Shown here: piece by piece, positions 22,239 to 32,017 of the stretch
How the letters are laid out: every line of letters starts with the position of its first letter
Numbering within the stretch: position 1 is the stretch's first letter
From: Fragilaria crotonensis
Taxonomy: Eukaryota; Bacillariophyta; Fragilariophyceae; Fragilariales; Fragilariaceae
Direction of reading: 5' to 3'
DNA: 64,000 nucleotides
NCBI GenBank assembly: GCA_022925895.1
Contig: JAKSYS010000009.1
Coordinates: forward strand, 244,481 to 308,480
Program-made: the position numbers and the translations under genes
The notes under the pieces: generated by a model
Seen by the model: only the letters and a program-made list of their open reading frames with translations
What the model was told of the DNA's origin: nothing
Database searches by the model: none

Positions 22239-24558
22239 ATGATAATCCTTCGTTCTACAGTCGCTGCGTTCGTGCTTGCCGCGGCCACCGCCCAAACTGC
22301 CGGATGTGGAACTTCAGGTTTCAGAGTTGGTGGATCATCAACCGTCTACCCAGTTGCCGTCGCATGGGGTAGGGGTTACGCTACGAAGTGCGGCAAAGCA
22401 ACCACGATCGGTGAGGATGTCAGTTTATTGCCGGCCACGAGTAACGATAATGTTGTGGTCGTTGGTGGTGGGTCTGGCGATGGCGCTTCCGGAGTTTGCG
22501 GTGGTTCTGTTGAAATTGGCAACATGTCTCGAGAATGGAGGACTACCGAGGCAACTGCCGATGATGCCTGGAACTACAAGTGCGTGGCCGCCGGAAACCG
22601 TTTGGTCACTCGCGTCGACGTTGGGATCGATGGCGTTTCCGTCGTTGTCAAGAGAGGAGGGACTGGAAGTACGTGCATCGGCTTTCTCAAGGGCTTGACA
22701 CCGGATCAGCTCCGTTTCATGTACTCCAGCCTCACCACACAGCAGCTCATTCAGGCAGGATGGTCGGCAAGTTCCCTTGCTCTTGGAAAAGGAGGAGACC
22801 AACCTTTGTGGAGCAATCTTCACAGAAGCTGCGAGGACAAGGAATTCAATTTATCAGGACCGGATGAGTCGAACTCAGGAACATCTGATTTCTTCAAGGA
22901 GAAGATTTTGAAAGATACTGCTGAGCTGTTCGATAACAGTGGAGCTCTTGGTTACAAGGGATTTGTCAGTGATGGAGACACATTGAATTACGTCAAAAAC
23001 AATGATGCCGCCATTGGTTTCTTCGGTTACGCATACTATTTCAGTAATTCTGGAGCTATCCTTGCTGCGCCGATTAAAAACAGATTTGGCGTGTATGTGT
23101 CGCCGACGAAGGCAACGATCCTCAGTAATGAGTACAACCCTCTTACTCGCAGGATCTACATGAACGTGAACAAAGCCAGCTTGGGACAGACCTTGCCTTT
23201 CTTGGAATATGGATATTCCCCTGCTGGTGACACTCTTATGGTCAATACTGGATATGACCCAGTCCCAGCTGCTGACCAAATTCTCATGCTTTCCAGAATC
23301 GGAAGTACAAGTGGGATTAAAATCGCCGATATTGAGTGTGATAGGTATGGCTCAAATGGCGTTGTGAGAGTTGGCACTGGAAGTGGGCTTCAAACTTCAC
23401 GATTCCACGTCTGGAGTCTATTCTACACAGCGAAGTGCCCTAAAGTGGATGTCGTCCTCAGCAGCATCGCTACATCGGCCAATGCACAGGCTCTATCGCG
23501 CACTTGCGCCACAGGCACGAACTCTTTAGAGATCGGAGTTACCAGTGCACGCGCTGACAAGTCCGTTTACAAGGTTACGAATACTAATAAGCCTTACATC
23601 TTGTCTTGTCCATCACCTTCTGTCAAGGAACTCATTGAGCTGGTCGTCCCTGGAGTTTTCGCGTATGCGAATATGGCAGTTGCCGTCTTTCCCATCAGTC
23701 GCGGTTTCCTTCGATTCTGCCTGAGCCCTCAGGGTACTACCCTTCTTACCAAGCTCTCCTCACCCCGAATACGCCTGCGGTCAACAACGATATGCTCACA
23801 ACCGCCTCCTTCTACGGACTGTTTTTCGGGCAGCAACACCGCCGAAGTGCAGGGCAGAGGAGAAGTTGCTGAGAGACCTCGCCATCGGGGACATGGTCAA
23901 GGTTTCAGGAGGCAAGTTCTCGGAGATCTATTCCTTTGGTCACTACGAGCATGATGTTGAGGCTTCTTTTCTTTCTATTGATGCCGGGCTTGAGAAGCCT
24001 CTCGTTCTCAGTGGCCACCACATGGTTTTCGTCAACAACAAAGCCGTCGCTGCGTCAACGTTAGCGGTTGGTGACAAGCTGTCCCTTGTCGGTGGGTTTG
24101 CAACGGTGAAGATGATCAAGGCTGTCACTGACGTTGGGGTTTTCGCTCCCTTCACCAAGGACGGAACGATCGTTGTCAACTCTGTTGTTGCCTCATCTTA
24201 TGTCAACCTCAAAAACGAGGATTCGCTTCTCATCGGAGGCATCTTTGCCTTCGACCTTCACTGGCTTGTTCACCTGTCCCAAGCCCCACACCGTCTGCTT
24301 GTGTGCGAGATCAGCCCCTCTTTCTGTGCTTCCGAGACTTACAATAAGGGGGTATCCGTGTGGGTTGAAACGCCGCTCGCCGTCTCGCTCTGGCTGATCA
24401 AGCAGAACCCTGTTGTCATGACTGCTATCTTCATCCCAGCGTTCTCTGTCGTTTTCCTTGCCGCTGCGGTTGAAGCTCTTATCTCCAGTCCGGCACTCCT
24501 CTTGATCTTGGTTGCAACTGCATTTATCATGCCGTCCAAAACGAAGAAGTCCGCCTAA
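22239..24558 (+). CDS. Phosphate-binding-protein-like domain, Hedgehog-type Hint domain and membrane segments; frame broken in the linker
   Basis: The start gives a signal peptide MIILRSTVAAFVLAAATAQT. Residues after it resemble PstS-type periplasmic binding proteins: GGSSTVYPVAVAWGRGY, then a GGGSGDGASGVCGG ligand-loop-like run, and SGTSDFFKEKIL. A second half (from about GIKIADIECDRYG) looks like another, weaker binding-protein lobe. From 23806 a Hint domain follows: DCFSGSNTAEV with Cys codon at 23820, LAIGDMVKV, YSFGHYEHDVEASFLSID, LVLSGHHMVFV, VGDKLSLV and FAPFTKDGTIVVNSVVASS. Then two or three hydrophobic segments end in a basic SKTKKSA tail. Three one-base-type breaks (near 23750, 23815 and 23865) separate the open frames 22239-23760 and 23866-24558. 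I infer a secreted or surface solute-binding protein with an autoprocessing module. The Hint call is strong, the PBP call good, and the fusion rests on position and on the frame breaks being small. Confidence 0.75.
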
Positions 24559-24724
24559 AATCGGATTAGTTACATCTTAAGTGAAGTGTTACTACGTAAA
24601 ACGTCTTGCGCATAATCAAGTTACAATAACGAGACGTCATTAACACACACTACTTCGAGCTTATGTGAACCTCGTCGTGAAACTCTTGTCGTGCGGTATA
24701 CCCCTTACTCGGCGAATTTGCTGA

Positions 24725-25600
24725 TGTAGGCGGAAATGGAACGATGCTACTTGGGATAATGTGGACTTCACGCTGTTTGAGCTTCACTTTCGTCGACTTC
24801 GCCCCTCCCGACAAATTGCGCATATGAAATGTGTACACGATCAGCAACCATTGGGCGTTCGACGTCTCCAACAAGCTCTGATAAAGGATCCCGTGCTGTC
24901 TCTCTGTCCATGCTGCAACACGAATGTAGAAGACCAACGTCATTTTATGAGCTGTTCCGCAAACCAGGGCCGTCTCCAAGGATGGAAACAATTCCGCAAA
25001 GAAAGCCTCAAAAAGGACGACCCACATCCTTTCTGGTACTGTCTAGTGGAAGGGATTGAACAGTGGACTGCAAATCCCTCCATCATCTTCCAACCCAATC
25101 TGTCTCAATATGCACCGCACCTGCGAGAGCATATAGCGACGGCAGTGGCATCACAAAATCAAATCGGCTGGGACAATGCTCTCCGCGGCTTTCTGAGTCG
25201 AGATTGGCGAAACCTTGCCTCTCGTGACATGCACAATCCGACGACACATGCTATGGATAAAGCGGACGCTCGTCTTCGGAAAGCAATGACTAGTCTATAC
25301 GACTACTCTCGCTCCACTTGGACGCATCGAAATGACCTTCTTCATACAAAAGACTCAAATGCTCTCGTCACCTCAATTCGATCCGCCACCATGGTTGAGA
25401 TAAAGCACTACCATTCTCGACCGCATCTTCTGCGGTTTGATGATCGGCATTTATGTGAGAGATCTCTCACTAAACTCTTGGACGGCAGTGCCGCGACACA
25501 ACGAAGATGGCTTCGAATGGTCAAAAAATCAATTGGCGTAGCCACGCACCAGGGGACTTCTCAGACAACGATCACATCATTTTTTGCACGAAAACCATAA
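24725..25600 (+). mobile_element. 3' end of a LINE-like reverse-transcriptase gene, 5'-truncated
   Basis: The frame from 24725 has no ATG start. It reads WNDATWDNVDF, then a zinc-knuckle-like CPCCNTNVEDQRHFMSC and a basic, Trp-rich tail, the arrangement found after the RNase H domain in many plant and algal LINE-type elements. No reverse transcriptase core is present, so this is the 3' remnant of a copy truncated at its 5' end, as LINE insertion usually leaves. The last residues are TSQTTITSFFARKP: Q-x-x-I-x-x-F-F matches a PCNA-interacting (PIP) box. No poly(A) or target duplication is clear downstream. Assignment to a retroelement is by pattern memory of such tails, so moderate. Confidence 0.65.
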
Positions 25601-25669
25601 TACGGGGAAAGGACGCTGAAAAAACAAAGATCTCGCGGATAACCGCCGGATCGGGGTACGCGCTATGTT

Positions 25670-26830
25670 CTACCGGGCATGGACGGTGATAACCCTATAA
25701 TTAGTTTTTATATATGATGTAGGGAAACACACAAGATTTGATCGCGAAGCGACTGGATGGCTGTTAGCCTCGAGGGTACTCGCTGCACCAGAAGGCTTGA
25801 TTGACCTACGACTTGTAGAGTTGGGAGGCTGTCCATCGACAGCACCGAGCCTCCAATTGACCCGCTGGCCGTTTTCATAAAGTTCGTCCAGGAACCGGGC
25901 GAAGGAGCCGTTCGCCATACGCTCTTTTGGCTCGCTGGAAAAGCTCGTATGCTGTCATGGCGTCTTCCACACTATCGTGAACTTCCCGCTGCATGTCCCC
26001 CCCCAAAACGTAATTGACCAAGAAGCGCAAAAAATATATCCATGTCGATCCTTGTGATACAGCTCAACTGTGTCGATGATCTGATGGGGTGGAACAAAGA
26101 GATTGGCAGTCAAGAAGTCGGTGGATAAACCGTGACCCCAAAAATATGCATCTTCGCTCGAGTAGCGATCGCATCTTCAGACATGCAGTACGCGCTGGTA
26201 CCAAATGATGTGGACTTGTTTTGGGGTCCAAATCGCCCGGTCGAATGCCGCTGAAGCGTGTCAGACAGTCCACCACCCGGCTCCATTGGGAGCACATGGT
26301 CGTCGAATCAAACGCTGTTGGACCGGCAGTCAACGACAGAAACTCTGGCAAGTGCATGACGAGTCTCGTTAAAGATAATCTTGTCGCCAGAGTCGCCGAT
26401 AACAATTTTCTCCTCTTGAACAGAAACGAACTCGGCATCCAGGGCGACAATATCTCCTTCGCCAGGCAGGTCTGCGATGGAAGTCCTAAAGTGTCAGCAA
26501 CCTAGAGAATGAACAAAAGATTCACTAAGAACTTACCACTAAAGCTCTTTAAAGCATACTTTGAGGGGTGGCCAGAAGACAAAGCCTTGGATTGCATCAC
26601 GCTCATGATATCTTGGCATGTTGGTGCGACATGCATCGCGTTGACTCTAGGATTGACTCTTGCGTTCTCAGCAATTGATCGATACACCAGTATGCATGGC
26701 TCCCTGACGCCAACATGGAACGACCGTGCGTCTTCCACAGAGGTGGGCATGACAACATACCCATGGAACAGCACCCACTCAGGTTGGTTTGGAATCACTT
26801 TGCGAACATGTTTTAATCGTTCAATTCGAC
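25670..26830 (-). pseudogene. PAN2: 3' part of PAN2 poly(A) nuclease, frame broken at several sites
   Basis: PAN2 is the catalytic subunit of the PAN2-PAN3 deadenylase. On the minus strand QPEWVLFHGYVVMPTSVEDA matches the end of its pseudo-ubiquitin-hydrolase domain. A GTAAGT...CGCAG intron (about 26538-26475) leads to GDIVALDAEFVSVQEEKIVI, which opens the DEDD exonuclease domain. Next come SGIRPGDLDPKTSPHHLVP, a LGHG-type segment, HDSVEDA and finally ERMANGSFARFLDELYENG and QRVNWRLG, the PAN2 end. The parts lie in different frames, with breaks near 25925, 26030, 26140 and 26265, mostly at short homopolymers. The WD40 half is absent upstream, where a stop and repeats follow. The retained intron argues against a processed copy. 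Either a truncated duplicate or a mis-assembled gene 3' end. Confidence 0.75.
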
Positions 26831-27564
26831 TATATTATGTTTTCTCTTTATCATATCCTACTATATTATAAATTAATTGTGTGCGTGTGTGAGTGCGTGC
26901 GTCCGTCTGTTACGGAGTATGACCACTCTGGGGTACTGGATCAAATGAATACTGTCTCATACTCGGAGCATAAATGTCATACATGCATACTGGAGTACTC
27001 CGTAAGAGATGTCGGTAAGATTTGCATATACGTAGTTGCGTCAGTGCGTGCGTCTGTTACGGAGTATGACCACTCTGGGGTACTGCACTACTTGCGTATA
27101 GTACTGAACTGTACAAACAGTACACACAACCGTGCACAACCCATACCGTACACGCCGTATTCCAGAAGTCCGACCAATTGGGAGGTACCCACTAGTATAA
27201 TTTATTGGAGTTCTGTATAAAAGGTACCAAGGCTTACCTCGTGAGGGTCGAGGGTGAAACCAGCCATATGTTGTTTACGACGTACTCCGTATATGTTAGA
27301 GGGTTACTGGTTACGATGTCTACCGGTACCGCATCCTCTTTTCGTACTGTACTGTGGTACTCCAGTAGTTTAGTTGTTGTAGCACTCGGACTGGTTGGGT
27401 GTCTACTGTATACCACCTACCGGTACTCTGATCTACAGTATAGTCGGAGTACATGCAACAAATGGTTTGATTTTGAAAATCCCGCCTTCATTTTTTGGTC
27501 GAGTTTGAAAATCGTGGTTGACATTGTTATTTTGGCAGGAAAGGGCTGTTCTCGTGTGTTGACC
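26831..27564. repeat. GTAC-rich region with a 45-bp dispersed direct repeat
   Basis: A segment beginning GTGCGTGCGTC and ending GGGGTACTG occurs at 26893-26938 and again, slightly shortened, at 27044-27085. The rest up to 27564 is dense in GTAC, CGGAGTA and TACCGGTA words. The next gene's frame is open through 27205-27564, but that part translates this repeat DNA and is probably 5' UTR or promoter. Confidence 0.7.
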
Positions 27565-30500
27565 ATGCCGATTGTCAATCCCTACGCCAAGACGAAGGCG
27601 CCTCCTTCTACAGCGGTTGCACATCATGGTTCACAGACGACTCAACCGCAGCAGTCATCATCACCACCGTCTGGATCATCCGTCGTTGTCACAGTCACAC
27701 CATCATCAGGAAAGGCTCCGCCTCCGGCAGCGGCAAGGCGCAAGAAAATGTCCTTCAAGGCTCAATTGAAACAACAACTTCAAGACTTGAAACGCAAAAA
27801 GAAACTCGAGGCGGAACGCAAGCTTATGGAGGAAAGACTCAAGGAACGAGAGGCTGAGCGTCGACGTATAGAAATAGAACAGACTCGTATTCGTGAAGAA
27901 AATGAGAGAAAGAGGCAGGAAGAACGAAAGCGGAAAGAGGAAGAACGACAAGCAGAGGCGGAGAAACGCAGGAAGCGTGAGGAAGAAAAGGCCATGGCAA
28001 GAAAGGCAGCCGAAGAACAACGACTCCTTAAGGAACAGAATCAACTACAGATCGCTCGACAAGAGTTTCAAAATCGGCAACATCTCATGGTGCTGCATCA
28101 TCATCAGCTGCTGCAGCAGCAACAGCAGCAACAACAGCATTTTATGCAATACGGCTTCGGACCAAGCAATATGTATCCTACTTCAGTACCTTCCTACAGC
28201 AACTTCACACCTGCAACTCAGTCGCCCAATCCGGTTTCTTACCCCTATGGCCCGCCTTCGAGCATCCCCGCAATGCCTCTGGGATCAAACATGCCTATTG
28301 AAACGCAAGCCCTTTCGCTATCGTCACAGCCCATGCCGATTCATCAACCGCAATCAGATGGGCAAGTTGCAGCCTCTCCAGGCAACCTGCCACTACACCA
28401 TCCTTTTCCCCATCACCCTCTGGCATTTCTTCACCCCCCAGTTGTTACGCCTTGTCAAGTGAATTCATCGTTCTCTGGTGCTGGTATGGTCAATCGATGG
28501 AGGATGACAACGGTGCCACAAGTGCGCCGTCCGCCACCGCCGAAAATTCTTTCTGCAAACCCGCTTCAACCTCCATCTCCCTTCTCTGACGAATACGAAA
28601 TCTTGCCCTATACTATAATTATTGTCAAGGAGAGCGGAAACGACGCATCGTTCGGAGTCTCGGTGGAACTCAAGACTCGAAGTGTCTTGGTGGATCGGGA
28701 TGTTTGGGAATCTTTGATGACTACGCAATCCAGCAAGGTACCTGACACGACACTTTCATTGAATTCGACTGTTGCGTGCCCCCCAGCAGCGATGCCACCA
28801 ATGGCTGTTGTAGATTCAGTGCCGGATACGAAAAATGGACCCAGCAGTAACGAGGCACAACTTTGTATCGCAAACCTTGATAATACGGATTCATTGGCTC
28901 CAAGGATTCTTCAAGAAGCAGAAACCCAACCTCCGATCAGCGGCGAGTCTGTTCCAGAATCGACAGTTGTGCAGAACGACGATGGGACTCAACTTTGTTG
29001 TGGCGAGCATGGCGAGAAACAAATCTCGCAGATTGTACAGCCAGAGGTGCCGCTTTCGTTGCAAGATATCGAGCCAGTGCCTGATGCAAAAGTTGGGCCC
29101 GACAGTAACGAGACACCACTTTGTTTCGAAAACATTGATGATGCGGATACATTGGCTCCAAGGATTTTTCAAGAAACAGAAACCCAACCTCCGATCAGCG
29201 GCGAGTCAGGTCCAGAGTCGACAAATGTGCAGAACGGCGACGAGAAGCAACTTTGTCTAGGCGAGCATGGCGACCAACGAACCTCGAGTACGCAGATTTC
29301 CGAGCAAGAGGTGCCGCTTCAATTGCATAATGTCGAGCCAGTCGCAGAGCCACAAGCTGGACCAAACGGCGACGAGACGCTGCCTTGTAGTCGGGAAGGT
29401 GACGACGCACTTGAAAAGAATGACATTATTGAGACTGTGACAGCTCCAAGTCAAAATGATGTCGATCCCGCTGTACCGCTTGGTGTTGTTAGCGACCCGG
29501 CCGAGACGTCCAATGATAAGATGGCGAAACGAAAGAGAAGGAAGCGTGCGTTTTTTCATGTCATGAGTGTGATGGATGCATCCAAACAGAACGCGAAGAC
29601 CCAAGAGACTGATGCTGAGAAGATGCTTCAACCAGGTGATTTGATTCTGGAAATCAAAGGAGTGAAAACTTGTGGGCTTCCATTCTTCAGGGCATGCCAG
29701 CTTTTTGCTTCGTGCAATGAGCCTACATGCAAGGCAGAGGCTGACGTCAAAAATGAGGACGACACGAAGCTCATCGAATGCACTCTTCTAGTAGCAAGGC
29801 GCAAACCGCCCCCGACTCTGAAGCCCGCAACGTCTACGCAACCAAGTCCGTCAATCGAACAACCTGTACCTGTCGACGCAAAGGTGCATGTCAAGACAGC
29901 ACCCGTCTCTGCTCCTGCTGGAGATTTTAGTACGGATGAACTGAGGGGCCTTGCCTTTTTAGTTGTCAGTGTTTCTGGTCATCCGGGACGACTACTGGGA
30001 TACGAACCTCCCACTGAAGTATGGAAGCAATGCCTTATGGCATCGTCGGCTCTCGTTGCACGGGACCTTTCAAGCATCCAGAGAAAACTGCTTGACTTGC
30101 AAAGTTCGCTAGATTCGAACGCTGCAGCCGCCTTTGAAAAATTCTGGAAGAAGGAGTGGGAGTCGCAACACATAGATGCGCTCAAACAGAAATTCATGAA
30201 CCTCTCCCAGATCTCACGCATCCGAGCGCTGCCTCGTCAGCCTCGCGGCTGCCGATGTGGAAAATCGGATCACGCTTATGTGAACAGTTCGAAATGCCTT
30301 CTGTATCATGGGCTGCGAAAGTTGAGTGGAAAGACCGAACTCGACCTCGTTCCAAGGAAGGCAACGTTGGATACTAGCTTGCGTGATTTAAGCGCCATGG
30401 AGACTGCCTTTAAGGATCGATTCGTTAAAATGAAGGAGGATCAAGACAACGAGATTGCTGAAGCGAAATTTGTAGACGAGATGGAGAAACTGCAGGCTCA

Positions 30501-31449
30501 AAAGCTAGGAAGGGCTGTCTTCGCACCTAGCTTTACCACAATGGTTCTCTGCGCCGTGGCATCCATCGGTCACAAATTCAAAGAGCCTTTGGAACCCGTT
30601 TTAGAAGCCCTTGACGTCAATGAAGACCCCGTTGATCCTATCGACGACTGTGTCGACCAAGACATTGACGACCTCCCTTTGTTGGCTCTTGGGAAAAGGC
30701 CAGCGTCGGATGAACTCGGGCCCCTTACTAAGAAGACAAGAAATGAAACGGACTCTGCGTCTCTAGGATTCCACCCCACATTTCTGGCACAACTCTTGAC
30801 CTTCATCGGCCACACATGGGGTCATGTTTACCGAGAACCAACTCATAATGACTTTGGTTGGCGTTGGGAGGTTCATCATGGACAAACGTCAGAGACACAT
30901 CACAAACGCGAGAACTCAAAGAATCCGAGAACGCCGGGGTCGCTGACCTTTGAGAACGTTGAATTTGCTGTCGCAAGTACTGCCTTTGCGAAGACCGACA
31001 ACAAAACTCAGAATCAAGTGCCAGAGTCACCAACGGCAGAGGATCTCATTCGTCTTGCATACCTGGTTTCACCACAAAAAACTGGACTCTTGGACGAACT
31101 CAAGGCTTTGCTTGAAGTCTCAATAATAGAAAGGACGTCTGAGAACGGGGCAGCTATTCTCGCTGAAGACTGGTTTAGTCGTGTGGACCCGTTAATCTTG
31201 GATGACATGGATGCTAAATGGTCATATGGTGCCGATCCGGACAACAAGTATCTCATCCACCCCAAGGTGAAGCGAGACCTAGCAAACTACTGGATTCGTG
31301 GTCACGATGATGATGCGTGGGTCTTGCAGGAAGACCTGAGCGAGATTATCTTTCTCGATGATGAGTGGGATGAGTGGCGGAGATCTTTCGAAGCCGAGAA
31401 GGCCATCTTTGCCGACAACGAAGACGGTATTGGAAAGTTTGGCATTTAA
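27565..31449 (+). CDS. Large coiled-coil protein with a PDZ-like domain split by tandem repeats
   Basis: A 1294-aa single-exon protein starting MPIVNPYAK; the frame is open 120 codons further upstream, but there it reads GTAC repeat DNA. Order: Pro/Ser-rich head, a very charged ERK-rich coiled coil (about 27740-28080), Gln/His/Pro-rich stretch, and a PDZ-like first half (YTIIIVKESGNDASFGVSVEL, about 28600). An acidic insertion with 86-88-residue tandem repeats follows, then the PDZ-like second half (EKMLQPGDLILEIKGVKTCG, about 29615). The C-terminal 500 residues include CRCGKSDHAY..SSKC, a possible zinc site, and acidic helical regions. No catalytic domain is recognised. A scaffold role is inferred from coiled coil plus PDZ. 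Part of its 3' end is copied in inverted orientation at 37.4 kb. Confidence 0.85.
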   Translation: MPIVNPYAKTKAPPSTAVAHHGSQTTQPQQSSSPPSGSSVVVTVTPSSGKAPPPAAARRKKMSFKAQLKQQLQDLKRKKKLEAERKLMEERLKEREAERRRIEIEQTRIREENERKRQEERKRKEEERQAEAEKRRKREEEKAMARKAAEEQRLLKEQNQLQIARQEFQNRQHLMVLHHHQLLQQQQQQQQHFMQYGFGPSNMYPTSVPSYSNFTPATQSPNPVSYPYGPPSSIPAMPLGSNMPIETQALSLSSQPMPIHQPQSDGQVAASPGNLPLHHPFPHHPLAFLHPPVVTPCQVNSSFSGAGMVNRWRMTTVPQVRRPPPPKILSANPLQPPSPFSDEYEILPYTIIIVKESGNDASFGVSVELKTRSVLVDRDVWESLMTTQSSKVPDTTLSLNSTVACPPAAMPPMAVVDSVPDTKNGPSSNEAQLCIANLDNTDSLAPRILQEAETQPPISGESVPESTVVQNDDGTQLCCGEHGEKQISQIVQPEVPLSLQDIEPVPDAKVGPDSNETPLCFENIDDADTLAPRIFQETETQPPISGESGPESTNVQNGDEKQLCLGEHGDQRTSSTQISEQEVPLQLHNVEPVAEPQAGPNGDETLPCSREGDDALEKNDIIETVTAPSQNDVDPAVPLGVVSDPAETSNDKMAKRKRRKRAFFHVMSVMDASKQNAKTQETDAEKMLQPGDLILEIKGVKTCGLPFFRACQLFASCNEPTCKAEADVKNEDDTKLIECTLLVARRKPPPTLKPATSTQPSPSIEQPVPVDAKVHVKTAPVSAPAGDFSTDELRGLAFLVVSVSGHPGRLLGYEPPTEVWKQCLMASSALVARDLSSIQRKLLDLQSSLDSNAAAAFEKFWKKEWESQHIDALKQKFMNLSQISRIRALPRQPRGCRCGKSDHAYVNSSKCLLYHGLRKLSGKTELDLVPRKATLDTSLRDLSAMETAFKDRFVKMKEDQDNEIAEAKFVDEMEKLQAQKLGRAVFAPSFTTMVLCAVASIGHKFKEPLEPVLEALDVNEDPVDPIDDCVDQDIDDLPLLALGKRPASDELGPLTKKTRNETDSASLGFHPTFLAQLLTFIGHTWGHVYREPTHNDFGWRWEVHHGQTSETHHKRENSKNPRTPGSLTFENVEFAVASTAFAKTDNKTQNQVPESPTAEDLIRLAYLVSPQKTGLLDELKALLEVSIIERTSENGAAILAEDWFSRVDPLILDDMDAKWSYGADPDNKYLIHPKVKRDLANYWIRGHDDDAWVLQEDLSEIIFLDDEWDEWRRSFEAEKAIFADNEDGIGKFGI
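28837..29358. repeat. In-frame tandem repeat of 258-264 bp inside the PDZ-like gene
   Basis: Units start near 28837 and 29095, with a degenerate third from 29359. Each encodes 86-88 residues with the landmarks SNE, LAPRI, ETQPPISGES, QLC.GEHG and EVPL. Copies share a long near-identical core around ETQPPISGES, which suggests recent duplication. Confidence 0.85.
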
Positions 31450-32017
31450 AAAAAGTTCGGCATTTTGTCGTCCAGCACTTGGGAGCATTATGCAGTCGAA
31501 TGAGCGTATGGAATCATCATTCTAATCCAGTACATCGGACGGATGCTTTCACCTTGGGTACAACGGCGAGTAGCAGGTCTTTCCCACGGCCTACGACTTC
31601 AAATTAATAAAATAGTCTACCTTGTTATTGGAACTATTAGGGGTTGGCAGTGCTGAGCACCACGCTCATGGCAAGAAAGCATTTGACTCACACGGATGGG
31701 CACTACACTGGGGGAGGTGCAACAGCCACCAACTTGCCTACCGTAGTTGTAGTAGTAGAAGAGTAGAAAATACACAGCCCCCAAACGATGTGTCCATGAC
31801 CAAAACGTCATGAGAAGGAAGCGATTGTGTGTCATCCCACGAGTCATGTCACTTGAAAGTCACAATTGGCATACCGTTTTAACTGAATTCGAGAAACGGT
31901 CTCTCACCCCACCCCATTGTATTAGCAACGGAGTCGGCTCGGCAACAATCATTCGCCTCTTTCGTAGATTGTGAACCAATGTTAGGGGTCCGACGCTTCA
32001 TCACACCAACGATGCTG
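31450..32017. other. 3' flank between convergent genes
   Basis: About 0.57 kb between the PDZ-like gene and the protease gene, which converge. The first 70 bases are duplicated at 37.4 kb together with the coding end. No gene is seen in the rest. Confidence 0.5.

Noticed and set aside
27205-27564. 120-codon upstream extension of the PDZ-like gene
   Set aside because: The first codon of the frame's natural region lies in GTAC repeat DNA and the composition differs sharply; MPIVNPYAK at 27565 is the better start.
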